From Planctomycetota bacterium (GTDB lineage Bacteria; Planctomycetota; Planctomycetia; Pirellulales; PALSA-1355): a stretch of DNA of 64,000 nt. Position numbers and translations under genes: made by a program. The stretch spans positions 18,490 to 82,489 of the forward strand of contig QQVE01000035.1 of the NCBI GenBank assembly GCA_003389325.1. Reading direction: 5' to 3'. Positions 1 to 8,275 of this stretch are shown piece after piece. Under the pieces are notes generated by a model. The model was not told where the DNA came from. It did no database searches and saw only the letters and a list, made by a program, of their open reading frames with translations. Each line of letters begins with the position of its first letter. The first letter of the stretch is position 1.

Positions 1-507
1 GCGCTGATGGCCTGGAACATCGAGCGCGGCAGCTACGAAGGCGTTTCGCTGGCCGGGTTCAAGGTGGTGGTAGCCACCACGGCGAGCGACACGCTCAACT
101 TCGGCAGCACGCTCGAGGCCAAGCCCAAGAACATTCGCTCGGTCGTCATCGTCGACAAGCAAGCCAACAAGCAACAGCGCGACGCCCTGCTGCACTTCGC
201 CATGCAGTATGCCCCGCACGCCGGCAAGGTGGTGAAGGTCGTGTCGGCCCCGATCGAGATGAGCGCCGACCACTTCGACATCGTCGGCAAGCTGAAGGCC
301 GGCGACTATGCCGAAGTGACGACCCGCAAGCTGCACAAGGGCGACTGCGTGTGCTCCAACGAGAGCACGTTTTATCCGCCGCTGGCGGAAGTGAAGAACG
401 CCGTGCCGGCATACACCGTGGCCGGCAACTTCGCCGCCCCCGGGCTGGGCACCACCTGGTCGAACCCCGGCACGCGCAGCGCGTTTTTGGCGAGCTTCTC
501 GTACTGA
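1..507 (+). CDS. DUF1326-like protein, C-terminal part (5' end outside window)
   Basis: The reading frame is open to the left edge, so this is the last 168 residues of a longer protein; the first ATG in view (position 7) is probably internal. The piece starting A-L-M-A-W-N-I-E-R-G, followed by a predicted beta-rich segment and a C-x-C pair (GDCVCSN), resembles the C-terminal two thirds of DUF1326 proteins. Members usually carry further cysteines near the N-terminus, which cannot be checked here. Function is unknown. It is followed by a strong hairpin terminator at 536-567, so it probably ends its transcription unit. The family call is from general resemblance only. Confidence 0.6.
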   Translation, partial: ALMAWNIERGSYEGVSLAGFKVVVATTASDTLNFGSTLEAKPKNIRSVVIVDKQANKQQRDALLHFAMQYAPHAGKVVKVVSAPIEMSADHFDIVGKLKAGDYAEVTTRKLHKGDCVCSNESTFYPPLAEVKNAVPAYTVAGNFAAPGLGTTWSNPGTRSAFLASFSY

Positions 508-535
508 GCAAAGTTGCCTAATACGCACAGTCATC

Positions 536-567
536 AAAGCCCGGGCAGGTTCCCTTGCCCGGGCTTT
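536..567 (+). terminator. Rho-independent-type hairpin after the DUF1326 gene
   Basis: A perfect 12-bp inverted repeat (AAAGCCCGGGCA at 536-547 and TGCCCGGGCTTT at 556-567) encloses an 8-nt loop and lies 29 bp after the stop codon. The A-run on one side and T-run on the other allow it to work in either direction. Confidence 0.75.
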
Positions 568-653
568 CGCGTGCGCCAGCGCGTTGGCGTGGCACCTGAC
601 GCGTGGAAACCGAGAAATGGTTGCCTTTGAGAAAAGAAGTTCACGGGCCCCCT

Positions 654-729
654 CTCCTGCTCACCTGTTCTCCTGATCTGCGGCATCGCGTAAGGTCACG
701 GTCAGAACAGGAGAGCAGGTGATCAGGAG
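654..729. repeat. Imperfect inverted repeat, 21-bp arms
   Basis: Arms at 654-674 and 709-729 match at 19 of 21 positions when one is reverse-complemented, separated by 34 bp. It lies in the 407-bp gap between the DUF1326 gene and the next gene (508-914), which otherwise holds the terminator at 536-567 and the promoter at 795-824. It could form a long hairpin or be a remnant of a repeated intergenic element. No gene is seen in it. Confidence 0.6.
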
Positions 730-794
730 AAGCGAGTGCACGGGCCCTACTCACGCGATAGAAAACGTGAGCCCCGAGCGAGAAACGGGCGTTT

Positions 795-824
795 TTGCCC
801 ACCCCCGGGGCTTCGGCCTATAAT
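795..824 (+). promoter_or_regulatory. Putative sigma70 promoter for the gene at 915
   Basis: TTGCCC at 795-800 and a perfect TATAAT at 819-824 with an 18-bp spacer, about 85 bp before the ATG at 915. The -10 box matches consensus and the -35 box matches 4 of 6. Confidence 0.5.
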
Positions 825-914
825 CTTTCCAGGGGCCCATCCCCGACGAGGGTGGCGCCGGAGCAGCGGCGGCGAGGCGAGAGATCTTCCAACTCTGACT
901 GTGGAGCGACGAAT

Positions 915-1577
915 ATGATCATGCGGATGGCCGCCGTGGCGGCGGTGATGTTGTGGGGTTCGGTGACGCTGGCGGCCGACGAGTACCGCGTCGAGAAGTT
1001 GGAAGCCGGGCCTCCGGCCGACGCCCTCTCCGCCGAGATCATCGAGAAGCTCACGCCCACCGGCTTCCGGGTGCTCGGCGAAGACGACCAGGTCGTCTGC
1101 GAAGTGTGGCCGGTCAAGCAATTGGACGTGAAGCCTGACTTTCAGCCCACGCTGTCGATTCTCTATCCGCTCAAGTCCGGCTCGCTGGTCGGCGCGCTGC
1201 ACTTTCCGCACAAGGGCACCGACTTTCGCGGCCAGGAAATCGAAAGCGGCACCTACACGTTGCGCTACGGCCAGCAGCCGCAGGACGGCAACCACATCGG
1301 CACCTTTGACACGCGCGATTTCGTGCTGATGTTGCCGGCGGCGGCCGACCGCGACCCCAAGACGTTCGAAGGCGAGGGCTTCGTCGAGACCAGCGGCGAA
1401 GCTTCCGGGTCGACGCATCCGGCCATCATTCCGCTGCTCGAGCCGCTCGAGGGTGACGAGGCCACGCTGACCCACCTCGAGGAACCCGAGTGGTGGGTGC
1501 TGCACATCACGTCCAAGGACGCCGAGGGCAAGACCGTGCCCGTCGAACTGATCGTCGTGGGCGAATCGGACGAATGA
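915..1577 (+). CDS. Exported protein of unknown function
   Basis: 220 residues. The ATG at 915 is chosen because a signal peptide follows directly (MIMRMAAVAAVMLWGS, then cleavage near TLAA/DE) and because it follows the TATAAT at 819-824; the longer open frame upstream reads through the promoter. The mature part has no membrane segment. It has a beta-rich, Glu/Asp-rich composition, with an HFPHKGTDFRGQEI segment and a Y-T-L-R-Y-G strand suggestive of a beta-sandwich. The stop overlaps the next start by 4 bp (ATGA), so the two genes are probably translationally coupled. I do not recognise a family beyond conserved planctomycete-type exported proteins. Confidence 0.7.
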   Translation: MIMRMAAVAAVMLWGSVTLAADEYRVEKLEAGPPADALSAEIIEKLTPTGFRVLGEDDQVVCEVWPVKQLDVKPDFQPTLSILYPLKSGSLVGALHFPHKGTDFRGQEIESGTYTLRYGQQPQDGNHIGTFDTRDFVLMLPAAADRDPKTFEGEGFVETSGEASGSTHPAIIPLLEPLEGDEATLTHLEEPEWWVLHITSKDAEGKTVPVELIVVGESDE

Positions 1578-2110
1578 GTCGTCGCGCTGTGCCAGGTTGT
1601 CTGCGCGTTACTCGCGCCTTTCTCGGCGTGCTCGTTGTCGCGCTCGTGGCTGCTCTGCCGTGCGCGCTTGGGGACGAACCCGCGGCAGACGTGGCGGCGG
1701 CAAAGCCCAAGTTCACCACCGAAACGGTGCACGGCAAGGTGGTGTGGCTCGACGAAGCCCTGCAGCGCTTGTACGGCGTGGGCACCGAGCCGGACGCGGC
1801 ACACAAGTCGGTCGTGCTCGAAACGCCCGAGGGCGAGCTGTTGCCGCTGGTGCCCGATACCCGCGGCTGGGCGTTCGCGGTCGACGAGCGGCTGCGCGAC
1901 ATCGAGGTGGAACTGTTAGTGCGCCGTTACGCAAAGGTTCCGCTGCTGCAAGTGATCCGCCTGCGCCGGCCGACCGACAAGGGATTGGTTCAGGTCGACT
2001 ACTGGTGCGACATCTGCGCGATTCCGATGTACATCAAAAAGCCCTGCGAATGCTGCCAGGGCACCACCCGTCTGCGTGAGCGTCCCGTCGACGAAGTGTT
2101 CGAGCCGTAG
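1574..2110 (+). CDS. Membrane-anchored or exported protein with Cys-rich C-terminus
   Basis: 178 residues, starting in an ATGA overlap with the upstream gene. Residues about 10-35 form a hydrophobic leader (TRAFLGVLVVALVAALPCAL) typical of a signal peptide or anchor. The C-terminal part carries C-x2-C-x9-C-x-C-C (WCDICAIPM...KKPCECCQG), which looks like a metal-binding knuckle. No enzyme family is recognised. The coupling suggests it works with the product of the 915 gene in the cell envelope; that is inference. An upstream in-frame start at 1490 was rejected because it overlaps the previous gene by 88 bp and adds non-coding-like sequence. Confidence 0.65.
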   Translation: MSRRAVPGCLRVTRAFLGVLVVALVAALPCALGDEPAADVAAAKPKFTTETVHGKVVWLDEALQRLYGVGTEPDAAHKSVVLETPEGELLPLVPDTRGWAFAVDERLRDIEVELLVRRYAKVPLLQVIRLRRPTDKGLVQVDYWCDICAIPMYIKKPCECCQGTTRLRERPVDEVFEP

Positions 2111-2265
2111 GGCTTCGGAACCGGCGATTCGGGGCGTTTCTTCCTCAACTTTGCGCCGCTTGCGTCGCGCGCGCAGCGTGCTTATAACACTTCTGGACGT
2201 TCGTCCCGAAAAGTCGACGCAAAAGGACCATTTTTTCAATCCCCAGCCATCGTAAGGGGGTCTCG

Positions 2266-2874
2266 ATGACAACGCCCGAGCAACTCGCGCACGGCAAGTC
2301 CGGCTTCAGCCGCCGCGCATTTTTGAAGGGCTCCGGAGCCGCCGCTGCCGCCACGGCTATGGCCGGCGGACCAGGCCTGGCTGCCGAGGAGGAGTCGTCG
2401 GTCATATCCGGTATGACGACGATCACGCTGGACGTGAACGGCAAGCAACACAAGGTTGAAGTCGAGCCGCGCACGACGCTGCTCGAAGCGCTTCGCTACG
2501 GCTTGAACCTGACCGGTGCCAAGCCGATCAGCGTCGACGGCTCGAGCGGCGGCAGCACGGTGATCATGGACGGTAAGCCGGTGAGCTCCAACTCGGTGCT
2601 GGCGATGGAATGCGTCGGCAAGCCGATTCAAACCGTCGAGAGCCTCACCGGCGATTCCGGAGTGCCCCACGCGTTCGTCGACCAGGACGCTTCGCAGTGC
2701 GGTTTTTGCACGCCGGGCTTCGTGATGGCGGTGACCGCCTTCTTGAAGAAACACCCCAACGCCACCGAAGAGCAGATTCGCGACGGACTGAACGGGAACC
2801 TCTGCCGCTGTGGTACCTATGCCAACATCATTCCGGCGGTTCTCGACGTCGTGAAAGGAGGCGGAAATGGTTGA
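2266..2874 (+). CDS. Xanthine dehydrogenase-family [2Fe-2S] subunit, Tat-exported, with one cluster lost
   Basis: 202 residues. A twin-arginine signal (SRRAFLKGSGAAAA, residues 15-28) precedes a 2Fe-2S subunit of the XDH/PaoA/CoxS type. The helical C-terminal domain keeps its cluster ligands C145, C148, C180 and C182 (QCGFCTPG and NLCRCGTY). In the plant-ferredoxin-like N-terminal domain, every position that should be a ligand is replaced: S89, S94, S97 and N109 stand where K-x-G-C-x2-G-x-C-G-A-C and N-S-C are normal, while flanking residues (LTGAK, T-V-I-M-D-G) are conserved. The gene is first of a tight operon with the Mo and FAD subunits. The family role is electron transfer from the Mo centre to FAD. 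Loss of the FAD-proximal cluster would change or break that relay. Confidence 0.88.
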   Translation: MTTPEQLAHGKSGFSRRAFLKGSGAAAAATAMAGGPGLAAEEESSVISGMTTITLDVNGKQHKVEVEPRTTLLEALRYGLNLTGAKPISVDGSSGGSTVIMDGKPVSSNSVLAMECVGKPIQTVESLTGDSGVPHAFVDQDASQCGFCTPGFVMAVTAFLKKHPNATEEQIRDGLNGNLCRCGTYANIIPAVLDVVKGGGNG

Positions 2875-5065
2875 GTACGTTTGGCCCGACAAAAAAGACG
2901 CCTCCGTGCTGGGCGGCAGCTTCGACAAGATCGACGGCCCGGCCAAGTGCACCGGCACCGCGAAGTACAGCTACGACATCAATCCCGAAGGCGTGCTGAT
3001 TGCCCGCGCCTACGGTTGCCCGCAGGCGCACTGCAAGCTCAAGTCGCTCGACCTGGAGCTGGCCGAAGGCGTTCCCGGCGTGGTGGCCGTGCGAAAGATG
3101 AAGGAACTCGGCGACGAGATCCACTGGCAGGGTGACCTGGTGGCCGTCGTGGTGGGCGAAACCGAAGGCGCCGTGGCCGAAGGCCTGGCCGCCATCGTGG
3201 CCGACTACGAGCCGCTGGACGTGTACGTCGACGACGAAGACCTGCAGGCCGCCGAGGCCGCCGGACGCACCGCCGATAGCGGCGGCCGCGTGCAACTGGC
3301 CAACGAGCCGGAGGGCGACGACGAGGGCTTCGAGGACAAGGAACTGGAGCGGCTGTTCAAGGAAGCCGCCGCCGTCGTCGAAGGCTACTACGGCATTGCA
3401 GCCATCACGCACATGTGCCTCGAAACGCACGGCTCGACCTGTGAGTTCAAGGACGGCAAGCTGCTGGCGCACCTCTCCACGCAAAACGTCTCGGGCACGC
3501 CCGGCCAGTTCGCTTCGCCCTTGAAGCTGACGGCCGACGACGTGACCGTGCATTGCGACTACATCGGCGGCGGTTTCGGCAGCAAGTTCGCCGTCGACCG
3601 CTGGGATTCGCTGGCCGCGCAGCTCTCCAAGGACCTGGGCCGCCCGGTGAAGCTGATGCTCGATCGCGATCTGGAGTTGAAGAACGGCGGCTCGCGTCCC
3701 TCGGGCTTTGCCGACGTGAAGATCGGCGCCGATGCCAACGGCGTGATCACCGTTTGGGATTCGCACCACTGGAGTGCCGGCGGCTACGGCGGCGGCGTGC
3801 TCAACCAGTCGGTGATGCCGTACGTGATCGTACCGCCCAACTATCGCCGGCGGGTTACAAACGTGAAGATCAACGCCGCGCCGGTGCGTGCCTGGCGGGC
3901 GCCCAACCATCCGCAAGGCTGTGCCCTGTCGCAGACGGCCATCGACGACATCGCGGCCAAGATGGGCTTGGACAGCTACGACGTCTTCGAGCGCAACCTG
4001 GTGAACGTTGCCGATGAGGACCGCCGCGGCGTCTACGCCGAGGAAATGAAGATCGCCGCCAAGCTGATGGACTGGAAGGCCAAGTGGCATCCCCACGGCA
4101 AGGGCGACAAAAACGGCTCGATTGTCTCGGGTCTCGGCATGGCGCTCCACACCTGGGGCGGCGGCGCCCACCCGTCGAGTTGCATGGTCAAGATCCATCC
4201 CGACGGCGGCGTCGAGGCCTTCCTGGGCAGCCAGGACCTGGGCACCGGCACCCGCACGGTGATCGCCGTCGTGCTGGCCGAAACGTTCGGTCTGCCGGTC
4301 GAGGCGATCAAAGTGAACATCGGCAACTCGAAGTATCCGATGAGCGGCCCCTCGGGCGGCAGCACCACGGTGGGCGGCGTTTCCGAATCGTCGCGCCGCA
4401 CGGGGCTCGACGCCCGCGAGCAATTGTTCGAAAAAGTGGCCTCGAAGCTCGGCGTGCCGGCCGAGTCGCTCGAAGCCAAGGACGGACGTATCTTCTCGAG
4501 CGAGGACTCCGACAAGAGCCTGAGCTGGAAAGACGCGTGCAGCCTGCTGGGCATGTCGCCGCTCGAGGTCTCGGGCCGCGGTTATAGCCGCGGATCGAAG
4601 CTTTCGAGCAACGGCGTCGGCGGCGTGCAAATGGCCGAAGTCGAAGTCGACCGCGAGACCGGCGTGGTCAAGATGAAGAAGTTCGTCGCCGTGCAGGACA
4701 TGGGCCTGGTCGTCAATCGCAAGACGGCCTCGAGCCAGATCTACGGCGCGATGATCATGGGCATCGCCTACGCGTTGTTCGAAGAACGCCTGATGGACAA
4801 GAACAGCGGCGCGTTCCTCAACGCCGAGATTGCCGATTACCGCCTGCCGCGGCTGGGCGACATCGGCGAGCTGGTCGTCGAAATCTACGAGCCCGAGAGC
4901 GAGCGCGCCCGCGGCGTGATCGGCTTGGGCGAGCCACCGGTGATCAGTCCAGGCGCGGCGATTTCCAACGCCGTGGCCAACGCCTTGGGCATTCGTGTGC
5001 CCGTGTTGCCGCTGACGCCCAAGCGCGTACTGGATTCTCTGAAACTGCAAGCGAGGAGTGCCTGA
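2867..5065 (+). CDS. Xanthine dehydrogenase-family molybdopterin-binding subunit
   Basis: 732 residues, overlapping the Fe-S gene by 8 bp, with an AAAGGAGG ribosome site before the ATG at 2867. Large-subunit hallmarks are present: GGGFGSKF around residue 235, VRAWRAPNHPQG around 341, GGSTTVGGVSESSR around 500, and GLGEPP with the catalytic-type Glu at E689. The length is usual for three-subunit family members. It binds molybdopterin cytosine dinucleotide and hydroxylates or oxidises an aldehyde or heterocycle; the substrate cannot be read from sequence. It has no signal of its own, so if active it would be carried through Tat by the Fe-S subunit, as in periplasmic PaoABC. No Mo-insertion chaperone (XdhC-like) gene is seen in the window. 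Confidence 0.9.
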   Translation: MVEYVWPDKKDASVLGGSFDKIDGPAKCTGTAKYSYDINPEGVLIARAYGCPQAHCKLKSLDLELAEGVPGVVAVRKMKELGDEIHWQGDLVAVVVGETEGAVAEGLAAIVADYEPLDVYVDDEDLQAAEAAGRTADSGGRVQLANEPEGDDEGFEDKELERLFKEAAAVVEGYYGIAAITHMCLETHGSTCEFKDGKLLAHLSTQNVSGTPGQFASPLKLTADDVTVHCDYIGGGFGSKFAVDRWDSLAAQLSKDLGRPVKLMLDRDLELKNGGSRPSGFADVKIGADANGVITVWDSHHWSAGGYGGGVLNQSVMPYVIVPPNYRRRVTNVKINAAPVRAWRAPNHPQGCALSQTAIDDIAAKMGLDSYDVFERNLVNVADEDRRGVYAEEMKIAAKLMDWKAKWHPHGKGDKNGSIVSGLGMALHTWGGGAHPSSCMVKIHPDGGVEAFLGSQDLGTGTRTVIAVVLAETFGLPVEAIKVNIGNSKYPMSGPSGGSTTVGGVSESSRRTGLDAREQLFEKVASKLGVPAESLEAKDGRIFSSEDSDKSLSWKDACSLLGMSPLEVSGRGYSRGSKLSSNGVGGVQMAEVEVDRETGVVKMKKFVAVQDMGLVVNRKTASSQIYGAMIMGIAYALFEERLMDKNSGAFLNAEIADYRLPRLGDIGELVVEIYEPESERARGVIGLGEPPVISPGAAISNAVANALGIRVPVLPLTPKRVLDSLKLQARSA

Positions 5066-6054
5066 TGAAAGCCTTTGAATATGCCGCGCCCCGGAGCGAA
5101 TCGGAGGTTTTGGAGCTCCTTTCCGGCGAAGCGGGACACACCGAAGTGCTGGCCGGCGGAACGGACCTGGTCGGCCTGATGAAGAAGATGATCGTCACGC
5201 CCGATCGCGTGGTGAGCCTGTCGCGGGTGGCGTCGCTGAAGAAGATCGAGGCCGACTCCACCGCCGTGCGCGTGGGGGCGATGGTTTCGCTCGACGAGCT
5301 GGCCGAGAACCCCGTCTCGGAGTTCTACCCGGCCATCCGCCAGGCCATCGATGAGATCGCCAGCCTGCAACTGCGTTCGCAGGGCACGCTGGGTGGCGAG
5401 CTGTGCCAGCGGCCGCGCTGCTGGTACTTTCGCGATGGCCATGGCCTGCTGGCCGCGCGCGGCAAAGACGTCGTCGAGGGCGACAGCCGCTTTCACGCCA
5501 TCTTCGGCAACGCGGGCCCGGCGAAGTTCGTCTGCCCGTCGCGGTTGGCTCCGGCGCTAGTGGCCCTGGATGCCCGATTGCGGATCCTGGGTCCCCACTC
5601 GAACGACGAGACGTTGATGCCCTTGGAAGCGTTCTACCGCACGCCCAAGAGCGAGCGCGAACGCGAGTTTCTGCTCGATCCCAACCAGTTCGTGGCCCAG
5701 GTCATCCTGCCGCATCCCGAAGGCCGCCTAAGCGCCAGTTACGAGGTGCGTCATGGCGCGGGCCCCGAGTATCCGCTGGTGTCGGCGGCCTCGTCGATTC
5801 TGGTCGAGCGCGGCCGCGTGGTCGAAGCCCGAGTGGTGTTGGGCCAGGTGGCTCCGACGCCCTGGATCTCGCGCGAGGCGATCGACGCGATTGTCGGGCG
5901 TCCGGTGACTCCGGAAACGGCCGAAGCCGCGGGCGAAGCCGCCGCGAGCGTGGCCACGCCGCTGCGCGACAACGAGTACAAGGTGCGGTTGGCCAAGGTG
6001 GCGGTGAAGCGTTCGCTGCTCAAGGCCGCCGGCCTGGAGACCGGAGGATTCTAA
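5065..6054 (+). CDS. Xanthine dehydrogenase-family FAD-binding subunit
   Basis: 329 residues, start overlapping the previous stop (TGATG). The PCMH-type FAD motif AGGTDLVGLMK lies at residues 30-40 and the second FAD loop at LGGELCQRPRCWYFRD (C114, C119). C114, C119 and C157 recall FAD subunits such as PaoB that hold an extra [4Fe-4S] cluster, but a full fourth ligand is not obvious to me. It is the last gene of the three-subunit operon and transfers electrons from the Fe-S subunit to an unknown acceptor. A 12-bp hairpin follows at 6075-6106. Confidence 0.88.
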   Translation: MKAFEYAAPRSESEVLELLSGEAGHTEVLAGGTDLVGLMKKMIVTPDRVVSLSRVASLKKIEADSTAVRVGAMVSLDELAENPVSEFYPAIRQAIDEIASLQLRSQGTLGGELCQRPRCWYFRDGHGLLAARGKDVVEGDSRFHAIFGNAGPAKFVCPSRLAPALVALDARLRILGPHSNDETLMPLEAFYRTPKSEREREFLLDPNQFVAQVILPHPEGRLSASYEVRHGAGPEYPLVSAASSILVERGRVVEARVVLGQVAPTPWISREAIDAIVGRPVTPETAEAAGEAAASVATPLRDNEYKVRLAKVAVKRSLLKAAGLETGGF

Positions 6055-6074
6055 GAAAGTTTGCCGTCTTGCGA

Positions 6075-6106
6075 CCCCTCCCGCGCCAAAGCATGCGCGG
6101 GAGGGG
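6075..6106 (+). terminator. Strong GC hairpin after the Mo-hydroxylase operon
   Basis: Perfect 12-bp stem (CCCCTCCCGCGC at 6075-6086, GCGCGGGAGGGG at 6095-6106) with an 8-nt loop, 20 bp after the FAD-subunit stop and 26 bp before the next ATG. No T-tract follows, so it could act as an attenuator or RNA stabiliser rather than a classic terminator. Confidence 0.55.
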
Positions 6107-6132
6107 CAGCGCGGCCCACGGGAGCCCACGAC

Positions 6133-6369
6133 ATGCCCTACTCGCGATCCTTCGGCGAACAAGCCGGCCCCATCCAACCCATCTGCCGGCACATGCGCTC
6201 CAAGGCCATTTACGTCACCGGCAAGATGGAGCCCTCGGCCGAAATGGTCGACATGGGCAGCGGCCACTGTTGGTGCAACCACACCCAGCACATCCTCGGC
6301 CCCGATTCCGAGTTGGTCGAGCGCCGCGCGTGTAACAGCTCCCGCGATTGCTACGAGTCGGTGTTGTAA
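6133..6369 (+). CDS. Small Cys/His-containing protein, unknown function
   Basis: 78 residues from the ATG at 6133 with GGGAGCCC just upstream; an alternative upstream start at 6061 would run through the hairpin. It contains five cysteines (PICRHM, HCWCNHT, RACNSSRDC), with H-C-W-C-N-H-T suggesting metal binding. It sits directly behind the molybdenum hydroxylase operon on the same strand and may be co-expressed by read-through. No family is recognised. Confidence 0.6.
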   Translation: MPYSRSFGEQAGPIQPICRHMRSKAIYVTGKMEPSAEMVDMGSGHCWCNHTQHILGPDSELVERRACNSSRDCYESVL

Positions 6370-6684
6370 GCGGAAGAGCCCCCGCAACGCGTCCCTGCAC
6401 TCTTCACGTGAACCGCGCGGCCGGCATTTGCAACGACGGGACTGCGCTCGCAGCTCGGCCAGCCGCTCGTCGCCCCCGGGTTCGGGTCGTACCGGTTGTT
6501 CCGGTTAGGCGAGCTGCGGGCACCTTAGCGGCAGGCGGCGACTTTTTCTAATCCGGTGCCAGTGCGGACGATACGTATTCCAACGGATGTTCCGCATGTG
6601 AGGGTTCTGCCGGTGGGCCGCGGCGAGCTGAAACGCTGTTTCGGCCGCGATTTCTCGACAGCTCGCCCCCGGATAAACGACGCC
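6370..6684. other. 315-bp region without a recognised gene
   Basis: No convincing coding frame, RNA gene or repeat was seen. It presumably contains the promoter of the gene at 6685, but I cannot point to clear boxes. Confidence 0.5.
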
Positions 6685-7677
6685 ATGATCCGACGTTCCA
6701 TCACCTGTGCCTTGGCCGTTCTGCTGGCCTGCTGCCATGCCGCGCGGGGCGGCGAGATCGGCGGGCTCGTCGATTTCGACCTGTTGGGCTTTTCCGGCCG
6801 GCATGCCGCCCGTGGCTGGGACGTCTGGGTCGGTGCCATCTTTCTCGACCGCTCGAACCCCGGCGCGACGCCGCTGGTTTCGGTCGACGGAGGACCCGAG
6901 CTGCTCGACGCCTCGGCGCTTAACTTCAGCACGCAGGGCGGTTGGGACATCAACGCAATTCGCTACGGCAAGTCGGTCGACCTCGAGTTTCGCTACTTCC
7001 ACGTCAACCACATCACGGCCGAGCAAACGCTGTTGCCGACCGGCGATATCACGATCGACCTGCGCGATCCGCTGCCGATCTCGACCTCGCAGTTGGACGT
7101 GTACGACGTGACCGGCCTGCAAAGCGTGGAGCTCAACCTGCGCACGGGCAAGCACGCGAACTTTGCCCTGCTGGCCGGCTTCCGTCACCTGACGCTGCGC
7201 GACACGATCAGCTTCCGCGGCGACGACGAGCTCGCGCTGGGCGATTTCAACTTGAATCTCAGCGCGCTCAACCGTCTGTACGGCGGGCAGATCGGAGTCG
7301 ATTGCCTGTTGAGCGCTGGCAGCTTCTTCGGCGCCGGCCGGTTCGAGCTGAAGACCGCGCTTAAGGCCGGCGTCTACGGCAACACGGGCTCGGCCGGAGT
7401 CAGCCTCGGGCAGATGAGCTCGCTCGACGATGCGACGACCGTGCAGCGGCAGAGCACGGCGTTCGTCGGCGACATCACGATCTCGGGCCTGTACTACATC
7501 AACGACACCTGGGCGCTGCGCGGAGGTTACCAACTGTTGTGGATCTCGGGCGTGGCCCTGGCCCCCGACCAGGCGCAGCATTTCACCGTCACCGGCGACC
7601 CGCAACCCTACTCGGCCGACGTCAGCGGCAACGTCTTCTTCAACGGCGCGCTGGTGAGCGTGCAGGCCAGTTGGTAG
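6685..7677 (+). CDS. Exported beta-barrel outer-membrane-like protein (BBP7-like)
   Basis: 330 residues from the ATG at 6685, which is followed by a signal peptide (MIRRSITCALAVLLACCHAARGG). The rest is made of short alternating amphipathic strands with aromatic ends (IRYGKSVDLEFRYFHV, FALLAGFRHLTLRD, ITISGLYYINDTWALRGGY). It ends near a terminal W (VQASW), as outer-membrane barrels often do. Pattern and size resemble planctomycete BBP7-type barrels. The exact function is unknown. It converges with the cupin gene at 7751. Confidence 0.6.
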   Translation: MIRRSITCALAVLLACCHAARGGEIGGLVDFDLLGFSGRHAARGWDVWVGAIFLDRSNPGATPLVSVDGGPELLDASALNFSTQGGWDINAIRYGKSVDLEFRYFHVNHITAEQTLLPTGDITIDLRDPLPISTSQLDVYDVTGLQSVELNLRTGKHANFALLAGFRHLTLRDTISFRGDDELALGDFNLNLSALNRLYGGQIGVDCLLSAGSFFGAGRFELKTALKAGVYGNTGSAGVSLGQMSSLDDATTVQRQSTAFVGDITISGLYYINDTWALRGGYQLLWISGVALAPDQAQHFTVTGDPQPYSADVSGNVFFNGALVSVQASW

Positions 7678-7750
7678 GCCCGGGGTAAGGACCTCCGCGA
7701 CTCTGCTGTTCTAGTTCGGCGCATCGCACAGCCAAGTGAACCGCTTGCCG

Positions 7751-8224
7751 TTACGGCGCCACGAATTTCACGGCCTTCTCGTAGATCAACAGCGCGATGC
7801 AGCCGTTCTTGCTGCCGGGCGAGTGCCGCGTGCCCGGCGGGTTGATGACAAAGCTGCCGGCCGGGTACGAGCCACGCTCGTCGTACTGGTCGCCCTGTAG
7901 GATGTAGATGTGTTCGTAGCCAACGTGCTCGTGCAGCGGCACACGCGCGCCGGGCTCGTACCGCAGCAGCACGGCTGCCGGTCCCCCGTTGGGCTCTTTG
8001 TACAGCCAATGGGCCGTCACTCCGGGCCGAAACGGCTCCCAATCGTCCGTCTCGCTCAACTGCTCGACCTGGTCGAGCAAGGTGTCGAAGACCAGCGGGA
8101 CGCGCAGCGGCGATGCGCTCGATGCGGCGACGACCGGTGCGGTGGCATCCTCGTCGCGGGCCGAAACGCTTGTCGCGCCGGCCAGCGCGAGCGCGGCGGC
8201 CAGCATGGCTATCAAGACTCTCAT
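7751..8224 (-). CDS. Exported cupin-domain protein (ChrR-cupin type)
   Basis: 157 residues with an N-terminal signal peptide (MRVLIAMLAAALALAGATSVSA) and one cupin domain. Metal-ligand pattern PLHEHVGYEH...QGDQYDERGSY...PPGTRHSPGS is intact (two His, Glu, later His). The fold matches the cupin of ChrR anti-sigma factors, but there is no anti-sigma Zn domain. It is about 75 percent identical by eye to the cytoplasmic paralogue encoded at 8276-8641, so the pair arose by tandem duplication and one copy gained or kept an export signal. It is last gene of the minus-strand urea/biuret cluster. Confidence 0.8.
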   Translation of the reverse strand: MRVLIAMLAAALALAGATSVSARDEDATAPVVAASSASPLRVPLVFDTLLDQVEQLSETDDWEPFRPGVTAHWLYKEPNGGPAAVLLRYEPGARVPLHEHVGYEHIYILQGDQYDERGSYPAGSFVINPPGTRHSPGSKNGCIALLIYEKAVKFVAP

Positions 8225-8275
8225 CCCACGCCTCCTCTAAAACAAAGGGCTGGCCCGTGCGAAGGGCTTGTCCCG

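Noticed and set aside
2828..5050. Long antisense open frame (740 codons) opposite the Mo-subunit gene
   Set aside because: It mirrors the codon pattern of a clear xanthine-dehydrogenase large subunit; the antisense product is Ala/Arg/His-rich with no family motif.
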